A stretch of 12,227 bases of DNA from a bacterium (GCA_021158195.1 JAGGVA010000012.1:1-12227); one strand, 5' to 3'; shown: positions 1 to 6,407, counted from the first letter of the stretch. A program made the numbers and translations. Notes: generated by a model not told the origin, from the sequence alone.

Positions 1-389
1 TTCTTTGTTATCCTTATTAATCTTTTTGCTTCCTCAGTTACATTCCCTACGGGGATCGTTACCGCCATATCAGCAAAATAGCCCTGATATTTTATCCCAA
101 AATCCAAAGAAACAATATCTCCATCTTTTATTTGATATTTTGATGGCAAGCCATGAACAATAACATCATTAACAGAAACACATAAAACCGCAGGGTATCC
201 TTCATATCCCAAAAAAGCAGGTTTTACATTATACTTTTTTATTAATTCTCTTGCTCTCTTTTCTAATTCCTCAGTTGCAATTCCAACTCTTACTTCTTTT
301 TGAAGTTCATCTAAAATTTTAGCCAGGATTTTTCCAGCCCTGGCCATTATTTCAATTTCATGAGTAGTTTTTATTGGAATTTTTGACAT
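1..389 (-). CDS. map: Type I methionine aminopeptidase, N-terminal part
   Basis: This enzyme removes the initiator methionine from new proteins in the cytoplasm. The ATG at 389-387 opens a frame of 129 codons that runs off the window start without a stop, so about half of the usual 250-260 residue protein is present. The N-terminus (SKIPIKTTHEIEIMARAGKI) is typical of the family. Visible metal- and substrate-site residues are His79 in the VNDVIVHGLP segment, Asp96 in SLDFG and Asp107 in YFADMAVT; the remaining metal ligands lie beyond the edge. It follows adk, as in many spc operons, but a 174-bp spacer with an inverted-repeat element separates them. No Shine-Dalgarno sequence precedes the ATG; the leader is AT-rich. 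The family call is secure; the C-terminal half cannot be judged. Confidence 0.95.
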   Translation of the reverse strand, partial: MSKIPIKTTHEIEIMARAGKILAKILDELQKEVRVGIATEELEKRARELIKKYNVKPAFLGYEGYPAVLCVSVNDVIVHGLPSKYQIKDGDIVSLDFGIKYQGYFADMAVTIPVGNVTEEAKRLIRITK

Positions 390-390
390 T

Positions 391-416
391 TTTATATTAC
401 AAATTTATATTACAAA
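391..416. repeat. Two tandem 13-bp units in the map leader
   Basis: The 13-bp unit tttatattacaaa occurs twice in perfect tandem (391-403 and 404-416) directly before the map start. The second copy overlaps the outer end of the inverted-repeat element at 412-551. It may be a slippage product; no function is evident. Confidence 0.7.
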
Positions 417-551
417 AGTATTTTTGAGAAATGACGCAGTCAATCTGCCCAGCGAGCAGATTGCTGCTCGGCGCTCGGCCTCGCTCTCCCCGCTTAGCGG
501 GGAACCATGCCCGCTCGGCCTCCGCGACGCATTTCTCAAAAATACTTTTGT
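412..551. repeat. 140-bp GC-rich element with perfect 22-bp inverted ends
   Basis: Bases 412-433 (starting acaaaagtatttttgag) are the exact reverse complement of 530-551, giving 22-bp perfect inverted ends around a 96-bp core. The core is far richer in GC than its surroundings. It holds two smaller hairpins: caatctgc at 441-448 pairing with 456-463, and tccccgc at 487-493 pairing with gcgggga at 497-503. An 11-bp direct repeat, cgctcggcctc, occurs at 472-482 and 512-522. It fills most of the adk-map spacer and would fold into one long stem in the operon transcript. It could be a non-autonomous, MITE-like or REP-like element, or an RNA structure that limits readthrough into map. No U-run follows the stem on the transcribed strand, so a standard terminator is unlikely. 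A possible TAT flank (408-410, 553-555) is too short to prove insertion. Confidence 0.8.
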
Positions 552-563
552 GTATAATTTATT

Positions 564-1292
564 TTACTTTTGTAACTCTCTTAAAATCCTCTTAAAAATC
601 ACTGCCGGAGGTGGAGCAGCACTTATTTTTTTTACCTCAAAACCCTGTTTTTTAAAATACTCAATAATCGGCAGGGTTTGTCTTTTATATTCTTTTAATC
701 TCACTTTAATAGTTTCGGGGTCATCTAACTTTTTCCGTTTTATAAGTTTTGAACCGTCTAAAGGACACTTTGTAAGTTTTTTTGTTTCTTCGTTGTATAA
801 AATTGGGTGTCTTAGAAGTTGACAAATTCTTCGGTGAGAATTTCTAAAAATCGATGCTTTTGGAGACAAAGTAAATAAAATAATCTTTATATTTTTCTTT
901 CCGTAAAGTTTGCTTAAAAGAGGCATTATATTTTCTGCCTCATACAGGGTTCTTGGAGAACCGGCAAAAACAATTCCCTCCCCTTTCTCTGACAATTCTT
1001 TTATCTTTTCTTTAACCCAATAAGTTACTAATGGAGGCGAACACAATCCTCCTGTTTCCCAAATTTTTTTCTCATCTAAAAGATAATATTTTTTTCCTTC
1101 TATCTCTACAAACTCCCCCTTTTTTGCATTCATTATCTCCTTTTCTATAATTTTACTTGTCTCAAGATAATAAAGCCCTAATTTGTCTGCCAAAAGGGTT
1201 GCTTGAGTTCCCTTTCCTGCACCAGGCGGCCCAATAATAATTATTATTAATTTTGAATTTTTAATTTTGAATTTTGAATTAGATTTTTTCAT
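564..1292 (-). CDS. adk: Divergent adenylate kinase-like nucleoside monophosphate kinase
   Basis: The adenylate kinase family transfers phosphate between ATP and AMP in the cytoplasm. The 242-residue protein has a perfect P-loop (GPPGAGKGTQ, 21-30), a PRT motif with Arg114, the LID start RRIC (154-157) and the DDPETIKVRL segment (190-199). Several usual features differ. The STGDMLR-type AMP-site motif reads LETSKII, and DGFPRT reads AGSPRT. The zinc site keeps Cys157 and CPLD (Cys176, Asp179), but the partner of Cys157 is Leu160 where Bacillus-type enzymes have Cys. Substrate choice may therefore differ, so the symbol is given by position and fold. The ATG lies inside the end of secY (14-bp overlap), which suggests coupled translation. 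Residues 4-15 are encoded by an AT heptad array. No later in-frame ATG precedes the P-loop. Confidence 0.88.
   Translation of the reverse strand: MKKSNSKFKIKNSKLIIIIIGPPGAGKGTQATLLADKLGLYYLETSKIIEKEIMNAKKGEFVEIEGKKYYLLDEKKIWETGGLCSPPLVTYWVKEKIKELSEKGEGIVFAGSPRTLYEAENIMPLLSKLYGKKNIKIILFTLSPKASIFRNSHRRICQLLRHPILYNEETKKLTKCPLDGSKLIKRKKLDDPETIKVRLKEYKRQTLPIIEYFKKQGFEVKKISAAPPPAVIFKRILRELQK
1246..1280. repeat. Five-unit AT heptad array across the secY/adk junction
   Basis: Five contiguous 7-bp units read on the plus strand: attaatt, ttgaatt, tttaatt, ttgaatt, ttgaatt (1246-1252, 1253-1259, 1260-1266, 1267-1273, 1274-1280). It is the same unit family as in the larger operon spacers. Here the array is translated as most of the adk N-terminal leader and supplies two of the three bases of the secY stop codon (1279-1281). 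Confidence 0.85.
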
Positions 1293-2556
1293 AGTCTCTC
1301 ATCTGCAATTGAGCATTAATCTGTTTTACTGTATCTAAAACAACCGAAACCACAATTAAAACAGAAGTACCCCCTGTTAAAAACCGGAAGGTTGTAATTT
1401 TTGTAAGCCCTTGAATAATATATGGCATTACTGCTATTAAGCTTAAGAACAAAGCACCAACAAATAAAACCCTGTGAAGAATTTTTGTTAGATATCTTGC
1501 CGTGGAAGCGCCCGGTCTAATACCAGGAATAAAGCCACCCATCTTCTGTAAGTTTTGAGAAATTGCTTTTGGGTCAAAAGTAACCATTGTGTAGAAATAA
1601 GTGAAGGCAAACACTAAAACAAAATAAAGAGATCCCCAGGCAACCTTGTTATTAAGAAAATCAGAAACACTTTGAGCAATGTGTCCTACTGTTCCCCCAA
1701 CATTTACCAAAAAACCGGCTACCATCCCTGGAAACATCAAAATTGAAAGGGCAAAAATTATCGGAATAACGCCAGCAGGATTAACGCTCATCGGAAGGTA
1801 AGTTGAAACCCCTCCATACATTCTTATTCCTCTTACTCTTTTGGCATAGGAGATGGGGATGTTTCTTCTTGCTTCAGTTACCACCACTACTCCAAAGATG
1901 ATAACAACTGCTGCGCTAAGGAAAAGTATATAATATGGAATTTGGGCAGGGTCCCAATTAAAAATTGTCTGTAAGATATTTGCGGGAACACGAGAGATAA
2001 TTCCTGCAAAAATAAGTAAAGAAACTCCGTTACCAATCCCTTTTTCTGTAATTAACTCTCCTAGCCACATCAAAAGCAAACTCCCGGCTGTAACAGTAAT
2101 AACTGATGCAAACAAAGCAAGTGGCGAAGTGATAGTTATAGCATGCTGTCTTTGTAAAAGAGTAATCATTGCGTATGCTTGAAGAAAAGCCAAGGGCACG
2201 GTTAAAATTCTTGCATATTGATTAAATTTTTGCCTTCCTGCTTCTCCTTCCTCTTTATAAAGCCGTTCTAGAGACGGAAAAATCATTGTTAAAAGTTGCA
2301 TTATAATGATGGCTGTAATGTAAGGTCCTAAACCCAACATTACAATGGAAATATTGGAGAGCGTTCCTCCGGAAAATATGTTCATTAGGCCAAAAACTTG
2401 GAATCTAGCAAAGAAATCTTCAAGATTTGCTTTATCAATACCAGGAATGGGAATATTTGCCAAAAGCCGGAAAATCACAAAAATAAAAAGAACAAAGAAA
2501 ATTTTTCTTCTTAAATCTCTTATTTTAAATATTTGAATTATCTTATCAAACTTCAT
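1279..2556 (-). CDS. secY: Preprotein translocase channel subunit SecY
   Basis: SecY forms the membrane channel through which unfolded proteins are exported or inserted. The 425-residue length and the repeated long hydrophobic segments fit the ten-helix family. Landmarks in order are the first helix ending in RLLANIPIPG (about 30-39), the plug/second-helix region LGLGPYITAIIIMQLL (74-89), the cytoplasmic EGEAGR loop (103-108), the YAKRVRG loop and the late FDPKAISQNLQKMGGFIPG motif before RPG. The ATG at 2556-2554 lies 28 bp after rplO; its leader (aaaccaaaaaacaaca) has no Shine-Dalgarno sequence. The last codons overlap the adk start. The position between L15 and adk is the standard one for the spc operon. 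No frameshift or truncation is seen. Confidence 0.98.
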   Translation of the reverse strand: MKFDKIIQIFKIRDLRRKIFFVLFIFVIFRLLANIPIPGIDKANLEDFFARFQVFGLMNIFSGGTLSNISIVMLGLGPYITAIIIMQLLTMIFPSLERLYKEEGEAGRQKFNQYARILTVPLAFLQAYAMITLLQRQHAITITSPLALFASVITVTAGSLLLMWLGELITEKGIGNGVSLLIFAGIISRVPANILQTIFNWDPAQIPYYILFLSAAVVIIFGVVVVTEARRNIPISYAKRVRGIRMYGGVSTYLPMSVNPAGVIPIIFALSILMFPGMVAGFLVNVGGTVGHIAQSVSDFLNNKVAWGSLYFVLVFAFTYFYTMVTFDPKAISQNLQKMGGFIPGIRPGASTARYLTKILHRVLFVGALFLSLIAVMPYIIQGLTKITTFRFLTGGTSVLIVVSVVLDTVKQINAQLQMRDYEKI

Positions 2557-2584
2557 TGTTGTTTTTTGGTTTAATGAATTCTCA

Positions 2585-3025
2585 TTAAGAAATTTCCACC
2601 TTGCCTCCTGCTTTCTCTACTTTTTCTTTTGCAGATTTAGAAATCAAACATTGACGAATAATAATCTTTTTTGTAATTTCTCCATCACCCAAAATCTTCA
2701 CCTGAGGAATTCTTCCTTTAATTTTTTTAATCAATTTCTTTTCAATTAAAGATTCTGGAGTAACTACTTCCCCTTCTTTAAATTTTACCTCAATCTGAGA
2801 AAGATTAACAATTTCCAGCGGGCGTTTTTGAAGTGGGTTAAAATTATAACCTCTAAGTTTTGGGTACTTTTTAATAATTTCTCGAATAATGGGCTGCAAT
2901 TTATGCCCTGCTCTTGCTTTTTGTCCCTTCACTCCTCTACCCGAATAAGTACCTCTCTTCCCTCCTCTTCCCACTCTTTTCTTCTTCTTGAGTTTATTTT
3001 TTGGTTGAATCTGATGAAGTTGCAT
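2585..3025 (-). CDS. rplO: 50S ribosomal protein L15
   Basis: L15 is a late-assembling large-subunit protein that threads into 23S rRNA. The 146-residue product has the basic, glycine-rich N-terminal tail (GRGGKRGTYSGRGVKGQKAR, about 20-39) and the C-terminal globular part ending VEKAGGKVEIS, as expected for the family. The ATG at 3025-3023 lies inside the 3' end of rpsE in another frame, a 32-bp overlap. In most bacteria rpmD (L30) sits between these two genes; here there is no room for it. The overlap suggests coupled translation with S5. secY follows after 28 bp. Confidence 0.97.
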   Translation of the reverse strand: MQLHQIQPKNKLKKKKRVGRGGKRGTYSGRGVKGQKARAGHKLQPIIREIIKKYPKLRGYNFNPLQKRPLEIVNLSQIEVKFKEGEVVTPESLIEKKLIKKIKGRIPQVKILGDGEITKKIIIRQCLISKSAKEKVEKAGGKVEIS

Positions 3026-3524
3026 AGTTTTGTTTTATCTTTAACTGCTGAAATGCCTTAATTACTGCTTGAGCGTTGTTTAGTTTATTCCGTGTAGCAC
3101 CAAGAATTTTAGAAGAAATGTTTTTGATACCCGCTAGTTGACAAATCACTCTTACTGTACCTCCGGCTACTAATCCCCTTCCCTGTTTTTGAGGACGTAA
3201 CAACACCTTGGCTGCTCCGGCTTTAGCAAAGACTTCATGAGGAATAGTATCATTGATAATTGGCACCTCTATGATATTTTTCTTTGCCTTAAGAGTAGCT
3301 TTTTCCACTGCTTGAGCCACATCTTTTCCCTTTGCTACTCCCACTCCGACTTTCCCATTTTTATTTCCTATCACCACCACAGCCCTAAATCTTAACTGCT
3401 TACCTCCGGCAGTCACCCTTGTAACTCTTTTAATCTCTAAAACTTTTGTTTCAAATGCTTCCTCTATTTGTTCTTTTTCTTTCTCTTTTGATATGTTATC
3501 TTTTTTGGTATTATCTTTATGCAT
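2994..3524 (-). CDS. rpsE: 30S ribosomal protein S5
   Basis: S5 lies near the mRNA entry side of the small subunit and affects decoding accuracy. The 176-residue protein has a charged N-terminal leader (about 1-22), then the double-stranded-RNA-binding-like domain starting near VLEIKRVTRVTAGGKQLRFR (28-47), then the C-terminal domain with GRGLVAGGTVRVICQLAGI (115-133) and GATRN (142-146). All are typical. The last 11 residues (ATSSDSTKK end) lie in the part shared with rplO and look less conserved, consistent with a frame constrained by the overlapping gene. The ATG at 3524-3522 is 14 bp after rplR; the leader ends gtgaagt with no clear Shine-Dalgarno sequence. Confidence 0.97.
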   Translation of the reverse strand: MHKDNTKKDNISKEKEKEQIEEAFETKVLEIKRVTRVTAGGKQLRFRAVVVIGNKNGKVGVGVAKGKDVAQAVEKATLKAKKNIIEVPIINDTIPHEVFAKAGAAKVLLRPQKQGRGLVAGGTVRVICQLAGIKNISSKILGATRNKLNNAQAVIKAFQQLKIKQNYATSSDSTKK

Positions 3525-3538
3525 ACTTCACTTTTTAT

Positions 3539-3913
3539 TTAAAATTTTAAACCGCCGGCTCTTGCCCCTTCGGCTACTGCCTTCACTCTTCCATGATATT
3601 TATATCCTCCCCTATCAAAAACTGCTGAGTTAATATTTAACTTCTGCAGTTTTTGGGCTATTAACTTGCCCACCTCAAAAGCCATAGCAACCTTTGAAGA
3701 AAATTGCTTCTTTGTTTCAGAGGGAACCTTTTTTATTTCTCTATCACTGGCAGAAGTCAATACCCTTCCTTTAGCGTCATCAATGGCTTGAACATAAATA
3801 TGTTTATTAGATCTAAAAACACACAAACGCGGCTTTATAGAGGTTCCCTTTACTTTAGCACGCACTCTTTTATGCCTTCTTTCCCTTTTTTCTCTTTTTT
3901 CCTTGATATCCAT
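3539..3913 (-). CDS. rplR: 50S ribosomal protein L18
   Basis: L18 binds 5S rRNA and attaches it to the large subunit. The 124-residue product shows the family core: a basic N-terminus rich in Lys and Arg, RLCVFRSNKHIYVQAIDD in the first half, and the C-terminal FDRGGYKYHGRVKAVAEGAR block. Length is near the usual 115-120. The ATG at 3913-3911 is preceded by a leader (ttgaatttactattATG) that is identical to that of rpsH and nearly identical to that of rpsZ. It is followed by rpsE after 14 bp. A 132-bp repeat-rich spacer separates it from rplF upstream. Confidence 0.97.
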   Translation of the reverse strand: MDIKEKREKRERRHKRVRAKVKGTSIKPRLCVFRSNKHIYVQAIDDAKGRVLTSASDREIKKVPSETKKQFSSKVAMAFEVGKLIAQKLQKLNINSAVFDRGGYKYHGRVKAVAEGARAGGLKF

Positions 3914-4045
3914 AATAGTAAATTCAAAGTTTAAAGTTAAAAGTTAAAAATTAAAAGTTAAAAATTTTTAATTTTACCTGCCCGCCGAAGCGCCAGCGGA
4001 GGCGGGAATTGTAATTTTGCATTTTGCATTTTGAATTTTTAATTT
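3914..4045. repeat. Repeat-built spacer before rplR (class A with GC cassette)
   Basis: This spacer consists of AT heptads around one GC-rich cassette. Bases 3911-3933 equal 5130-5152 before rpsH. Then come two extra aagttaa units (3934-3940, 3941-3947), and 3947-4026 equals 5152-5231 over 80 bp without a mismatch. The cassette at 3976-4012 holds a hairpin with stem cccgcc (3981-3986) and ggcggg (4001-4006). The rest is cattttg/aattttt units running to the rplF stop codon. No promoter or terminator is evident; the hairpin is not followed by a U-run in the transcript. Confidence 0.85.
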
Positions 4046-4603
4046 TTATTGTGTTGCTCCGGCTGCTTTTTTACCTAACTTCATTCTTATCTTTTCTCCT
4101 AAATATCTAATTCCTGAACCTTTGTATGGCTCTGGTGGTCTTACTTTTCTTATTCGGGCAGCCATTTCTCCTACTTTTTGTTTATCTATACCCTTCACAC
4201 TTACAATATTTTTCTCTACAGCAAAATCTATTCCTTCTTCTTTCTGAATAGTGACGGGATGACTATATCCTACTTCTAAAACAAGATTGCCCTGTCCATC
4301 AACAGATGCTTTATATCCAATGCCTCTCAATTCTAATTTCTTCTCATAACCTTGGGTAACTCCAACAATCATATTGTTAATTAAACTCCTATATAAACCC
4401 CACAAAGCCTTCACATTTTTTGACCGTGTATTCTCTTCTTTTGGCATTACTTTTAAATAATTATCTTCTTTTTCCACTTTTATTTTTTCATCATATTCAA
4501 GTAAGAGCTCCCCTTTCGGGCCCTTTACTTTAATTTCTCCTTCTTTAATTTCTACTTCTACTCCCTGCGGTATTAAAATTGGTTGTTTCCCTATTCTGGA
4601 CAT
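4046..4603 (-). CDS. rplF: 50S ribosomal protein L6
   Basis: L6 lies near the factor-binding site at the base of the L7/L12 stalk. The 185-residue protein starts MSRIGKQPI, has the two repeated L6 folds, and carries the conserved C-terminal block RKVRPPEPYKGSGIRY followed by GEKIRMKLGKKA, which contacts 23S rRNA. Length (usual 175-180) and start fit well. The ATG at 4603-4601 has the leader aattttaaatttttaattgttatt without a Shine-Dalgarno sequence when read to the start in pieces. The gene lies between rpsH and rplR as in standard spc operons but with repeat-rich spacers of 136 and 132 bp on its two sides, much longer than the few bases usual here. Confidence 0.97.
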   Translation of the reverse strand: MSRIGKQPILIPQGVEVEIKEGEIKVKGPKGELLLEYDEKIKVEKEDNYLKVMPKEENTRSKNVKALWGLYRSLINNMIVGVTQGYEKKLELRGIGYKASVDGQGNLVLEVGYSHPVTIQKEEGIDFAVEKNIVSVKGIDKQKVGEMAARIRKVRPPEPYKGSGIRYLGEKIRMKLGKKAAGATQ

Positions 4604-4739
4604 AATAACAATTAAAAATTTAAAATTAAAAGTTAAAAAATGCAGTTAAAAATTCAAAATTAAATATAGATTTTGATTTTTCAATTTTGAATTTTGAATT
4701 GAAATTTTGCATTTTTAATTTTTAATTTTTAATTTTCTT
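4604..4739. repeat. Repeat-built spacer before rplF (class B)
   Basis: This 136-bp spacer is almost pure AT. It contains aattttg and aattttt heptads, the clearest being a run of aattttt units near 4707-4735. The landmarks tgcag (4641-4645), an aaaattaaatata segment (about 4656-4668) and a ttttgaattttgaattg segment recur in the same order in the spacer before rplP (tgcag at 7835-7839), so the two appear to be diverged copies. No GC cassette is present. TATA-like stretches are expected by chance in such sequence and no partnered -35 box was found. Confidence 0.75.
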
Positions 4740-5132
4740 TTACCATATCTCGCATAGCACTTCTCCGCCTAAATGTCTTCTGCGAGCCTCTTTATCTGTC
4801 ATCAATCCCTGAGATGTTGAAATTATTGCAACTCCATATCCTCCTTTTGGGGCTTTAATCTTTTTGTAGGGTAGATAAACCCTCCTCCCTGGCTTGGAAA
4901 CTCTTTTCATATCAATGATTTTAGGCTCTCGATTTTCGTATTTCAAAAAGATTCTAATAATTCTTTTGTTACGTCTAAACTTTTTTTCTACTTTTTCAAC
5001 AAATCCTTCTCTTTCCAAAATAAGAGCTATCTGATATTTAATTCGAGAATAAGGAATATCAACGGTTGGATGTCCTACCGCTTGCGCGTTTTTAATCCTT
5101 ATTAACATGTCGGATATTGGATCAGTCATCAT
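4740..5132 (-). CDS. rpsH: 30S ribosomal protein S8
   Basis: S8 binds the central domain of 16S rRNA early in assembly; in E. coli it also represses spc operon translation. The 130-residue protein has the usual start TDPISDMLIRIKNA, the RIIRIFLKY segment and the conserved C-terminus STSQGLMTDKEARRRHLGGE ending in EIW. Two adjacent ATG codons (5132-5130 and 5129-5127) are possible starts; both give family-like N-termini. Its leader is identical over 23 bp to that of rplR. I saw no obvious copy of the E. coli S8-binding site, and the spacers upstream are repeat arrays instead. Confidence 0.97.
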   Translation of the reverse strand: MMTDPISDMLIRIKNAQAVGHPTVDIPYSRIKYQIALILEREGFVEKVEKKFRRNKRIIRIFLKYENREPKIIDMKRVSKPGRRVYLPYKKIKAPKGGYGVAIISTSQGLMTDKEARRRHLGGEVLCEIW

Positions 5133-5256
5133 AATAGTAAATTCAAAGTTTAAAATTAAAAGTTAAAAATTTTTAATTTTACCTGCCCGCCGAAGCGCCA
5201 GCGGAGGCGGGAATTGTAATTTTGCATTTTGAATTTTGAATTTTGAATTTTCTTTC
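5133..5256. repeat. Repeat-built spacer before rpsH (class A with GC cassette)
   Basis: Bases 5130-5180 match 5440-5490 before rpsZ with one mismatch in 51 (a5147 versus g5457). Bases 5152-5231 are identical to 3947-4026 before rplR. The 37-bp GC cassette (5181-5217) holds the hairpin stem cccgcc (5186-5191) and ggcggg (5206-5211). After it, aattttg heptads run to the rpsZ stop codon. The cassette occupies the place where the rpsZ copy has plain AT heptads, so it looks like an insertion or replacement. Confidence 0.85.
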
Positions 5257-5442
5257 TTACCAACTTGATTTTCTTACTCCGGGAATTTCTCCCTTGTTTG
5301 CCAATTCTCTAAAACAGATCCTACATAAGCCAAACTTTCTCATATATCCTTTTTTTCTGCCACAGCGAAAACAGCGCCGAACAATCCTCGTTTTATATTT
5401 TGGCTTCTTTTGTGCTTTAACAATTTGTGCTTTTGTTGGCAT
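5257..5442 (-). CDS. rpsZ: 30S ribosomal protein S14, zinc-binding short type
   Basis: S14 lies in the head of the small subunit near S3 and S10. At 61 residues this is the short type; the long zinc-free form has about 100. Four cysteines form the zinc site: Cys24, Cys27 (CFRC) and Cys40, Cys43 (CRIC). The C-terminus GEIPGVRKSSW is the conserved end. The ATG at 5442-5440 follows a leader that differs from the rpsH leader by one base over 51 bp. Position between L5 and S8 is standard. rpsN would be an equally acceptable symbol. Confidence 0.97.
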   Translation of the reverse strand: MPTKAQIVKAQKKPKYKTRIVRRCFRCGRKKGYMRKFGLCRICFRELANKGEIPGVRKSSW

Positions 5443-5523
5443 AATAGTAAATTCAAGGTTTAAAATTAAAAGTTAAAAATTTTTAATTTTGAATTTTGAA
5501 TTGAAATTTTGCATTTTGAATTT
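5443..5523. repeat. Repeat-built spacer before rpsZ (class A without GC cassette)
   Basis: The half next to rpsZ (to 5490) is a near-identical copy of the rpsH leader. Beyond it, the GC cassette of the other class A spacers is missing and aattttg/cattttg heptads fill its place. The array runs to the rplE stop codon (5524-5526), and the last rplE codons appear to be written in it (ttttgaac on the plus strand). Confidence 0.85.
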
Positions 5524-6090
5524 TTAATTTTGAACTTTCTTTAGAGGGAATCCCAATAACCTATACAATTTTTCTGCTTCTTCTCTTGTTTTTGCGTTTG
5601 TAACCACTGTTATCTCAAGCCCAAATATCCTTCTTACATTTTCGGAAGAAACTTCTGGAAAAACTATATGCTCTTTAATTCCGATGGTCAAGTTTCCATT
5701 CTTGTCTATAGAGTCGGGGTCTATCCCTCTAAAATCTCTTGTTCTGGGAAGAGCAATATATATCAACCTCTCTAAAAAATCATACATTCTTTTACCTCTT
5801 AAAGTCACTTTTGCTCCTATTACCATTCCTTTTCTTATTTTAAAACTAGCAATTGATTTTCTCGCTTTAGTAAATAAGGGTTTCTGTCCTGTGATTAGTG
5901 ACAAATCATGGGCAATCTCATTAGATATCTTTTCTCTTTCCTGTTTTGTTAGACCCGCCACTAATCTTCCAAATCCAGTATTAATTACCACCTTTTCAAT
6001 GCGTGGTACCGCCATCTTATTTTTATAACCAAATATTTCCATCATCTTTGGGATTACTGTCTTTTCAAATTTTTCTTTTAATTTTTCCAT
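5524..6090 (-). CDS. rplE: 50S ribosomal protein L5
   Basis: L5 carries 5S rRNA into the central protuberance and contacts the P-site tRNA. From the ATG at 6090-6088 the product is 188 residues, near the usual 180. Landmarks are VPRIEKVVINTGFG (28-41), TGQKPLFTKARKSIASFKIRKG (67-88), the KVTLRGKRMYDFLERL block (94-109), PRTRDFRG (115-122) and the C-terminal EIVFPE-like segment HIVFPE. A longer frame to a TTG at 6102 would overlap rplX and adds only four unconserved residues, so the ATG is preferred; it lies 4 bp after the rplX stop. The last residues (KVQN) are encoded where an AT heptad array begins. Confidence 0.96.
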   Translation of the reverse strand: MEKLKEKFEKTVIPKMMEIFGYKNKMAVPRIEKVVINTGFGRLVAGLTKQEREKISNEIAHDLSLITGQKPLFTKARKSIASFKIRKGMVIGAKVTLRGKRMYDFLERLIYIALPRTRDFRGIDPDSIDKNGNLTIGIKEHIVFPEVSSENVRRIFGLEITVVTNAKTREEAEKLYRLLGFPLKKVQN

Positions 6091-6094
6091 AATT

Positions 6095-6403
6095 TTATTC
6101 AAATTCGTGATTACAAACCTTACAAACTCTAAATTTTTTATCTTTTACTTTGGTATATCCTACTTTTGTAGGTTTGCCGCACTTAGGACAAATCACTTTT
6201 ACATTTGAGACATCTATTGGTCCGGGCTTCTCAATAATCTGACCTTTCTCTCCCTCTCTTCTCGGTCTTACATGTTTTTTTTGAATATTAATGCCTTCCA
6301 CCAAAATTTTGTTCTTTTTGGGGAAAACTTTTATCACTTTTCCTTTCCTTCCCTTGTCATCTCCTGCTATTATCAGTACTGTGTCGCCTTTTTTAACCTT
6401 CAT
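6095..6403 (-). CDS. rplX: 50S ribosomal protein L24
   Basis: L24 is an assembly-initiating protein of the large subunit located near the tunnel exit. The 102-residue protein begins with a KOW motif (KKGDTVLIIAGDDKGRKGKV, about 4-23) and the VEGINIQKKHVRP segment. The C-terminal part has two CXXC pairs, Cys72/Cys75 (CPKCGKP) and Cys94/Cys97 (CKVC), a likely zinc ribbon found in many bacterial L24 proteins but not in E. coli. The ATG at 6403-6401 is 4 bp after the rplN stop, and rplE follows after 4 bp, so these genes are tightly packed. Confidence 0.97.
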   Translation of the reverse strand: MKVKKGDTVLIIAGDDKGRKGKVIKVFPKKNKILVEGINIQKKHVRPRREGEKGQIIEKPGPIDVSNVKVICPKCGKPTKVGYTKVKDKKFRVCKVCNHEFE

Positions 6404-6407
6404 AAGT

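Noticed and set aside
412..551. Rho-independent terminator after adk
   Set aside because: The stem encloses a 96-bp core and no U-run follows it on the transcribed strand; a structural or mobile element fits better.
424..822. Plus-strand open frame of 132 codons across the inverted-repeat element and the adk 3' end
   Set aside because: It is antisense to adk and its first part is the palindromic element; the protein is low-complexity with no family features.
2994..3060. A hidden or fragmentary L30 gene between S5 and L15
   Set aside because: The two genes overlap and no other frame there encodes an L30-like sequence.
4740..6403. E. coli-type S8-binding regulatory site in the spc region
   Set aside because: I could not recognise the conserved helix with its internal loop near rplE or rplX; the gaps there are only about 4 bp.
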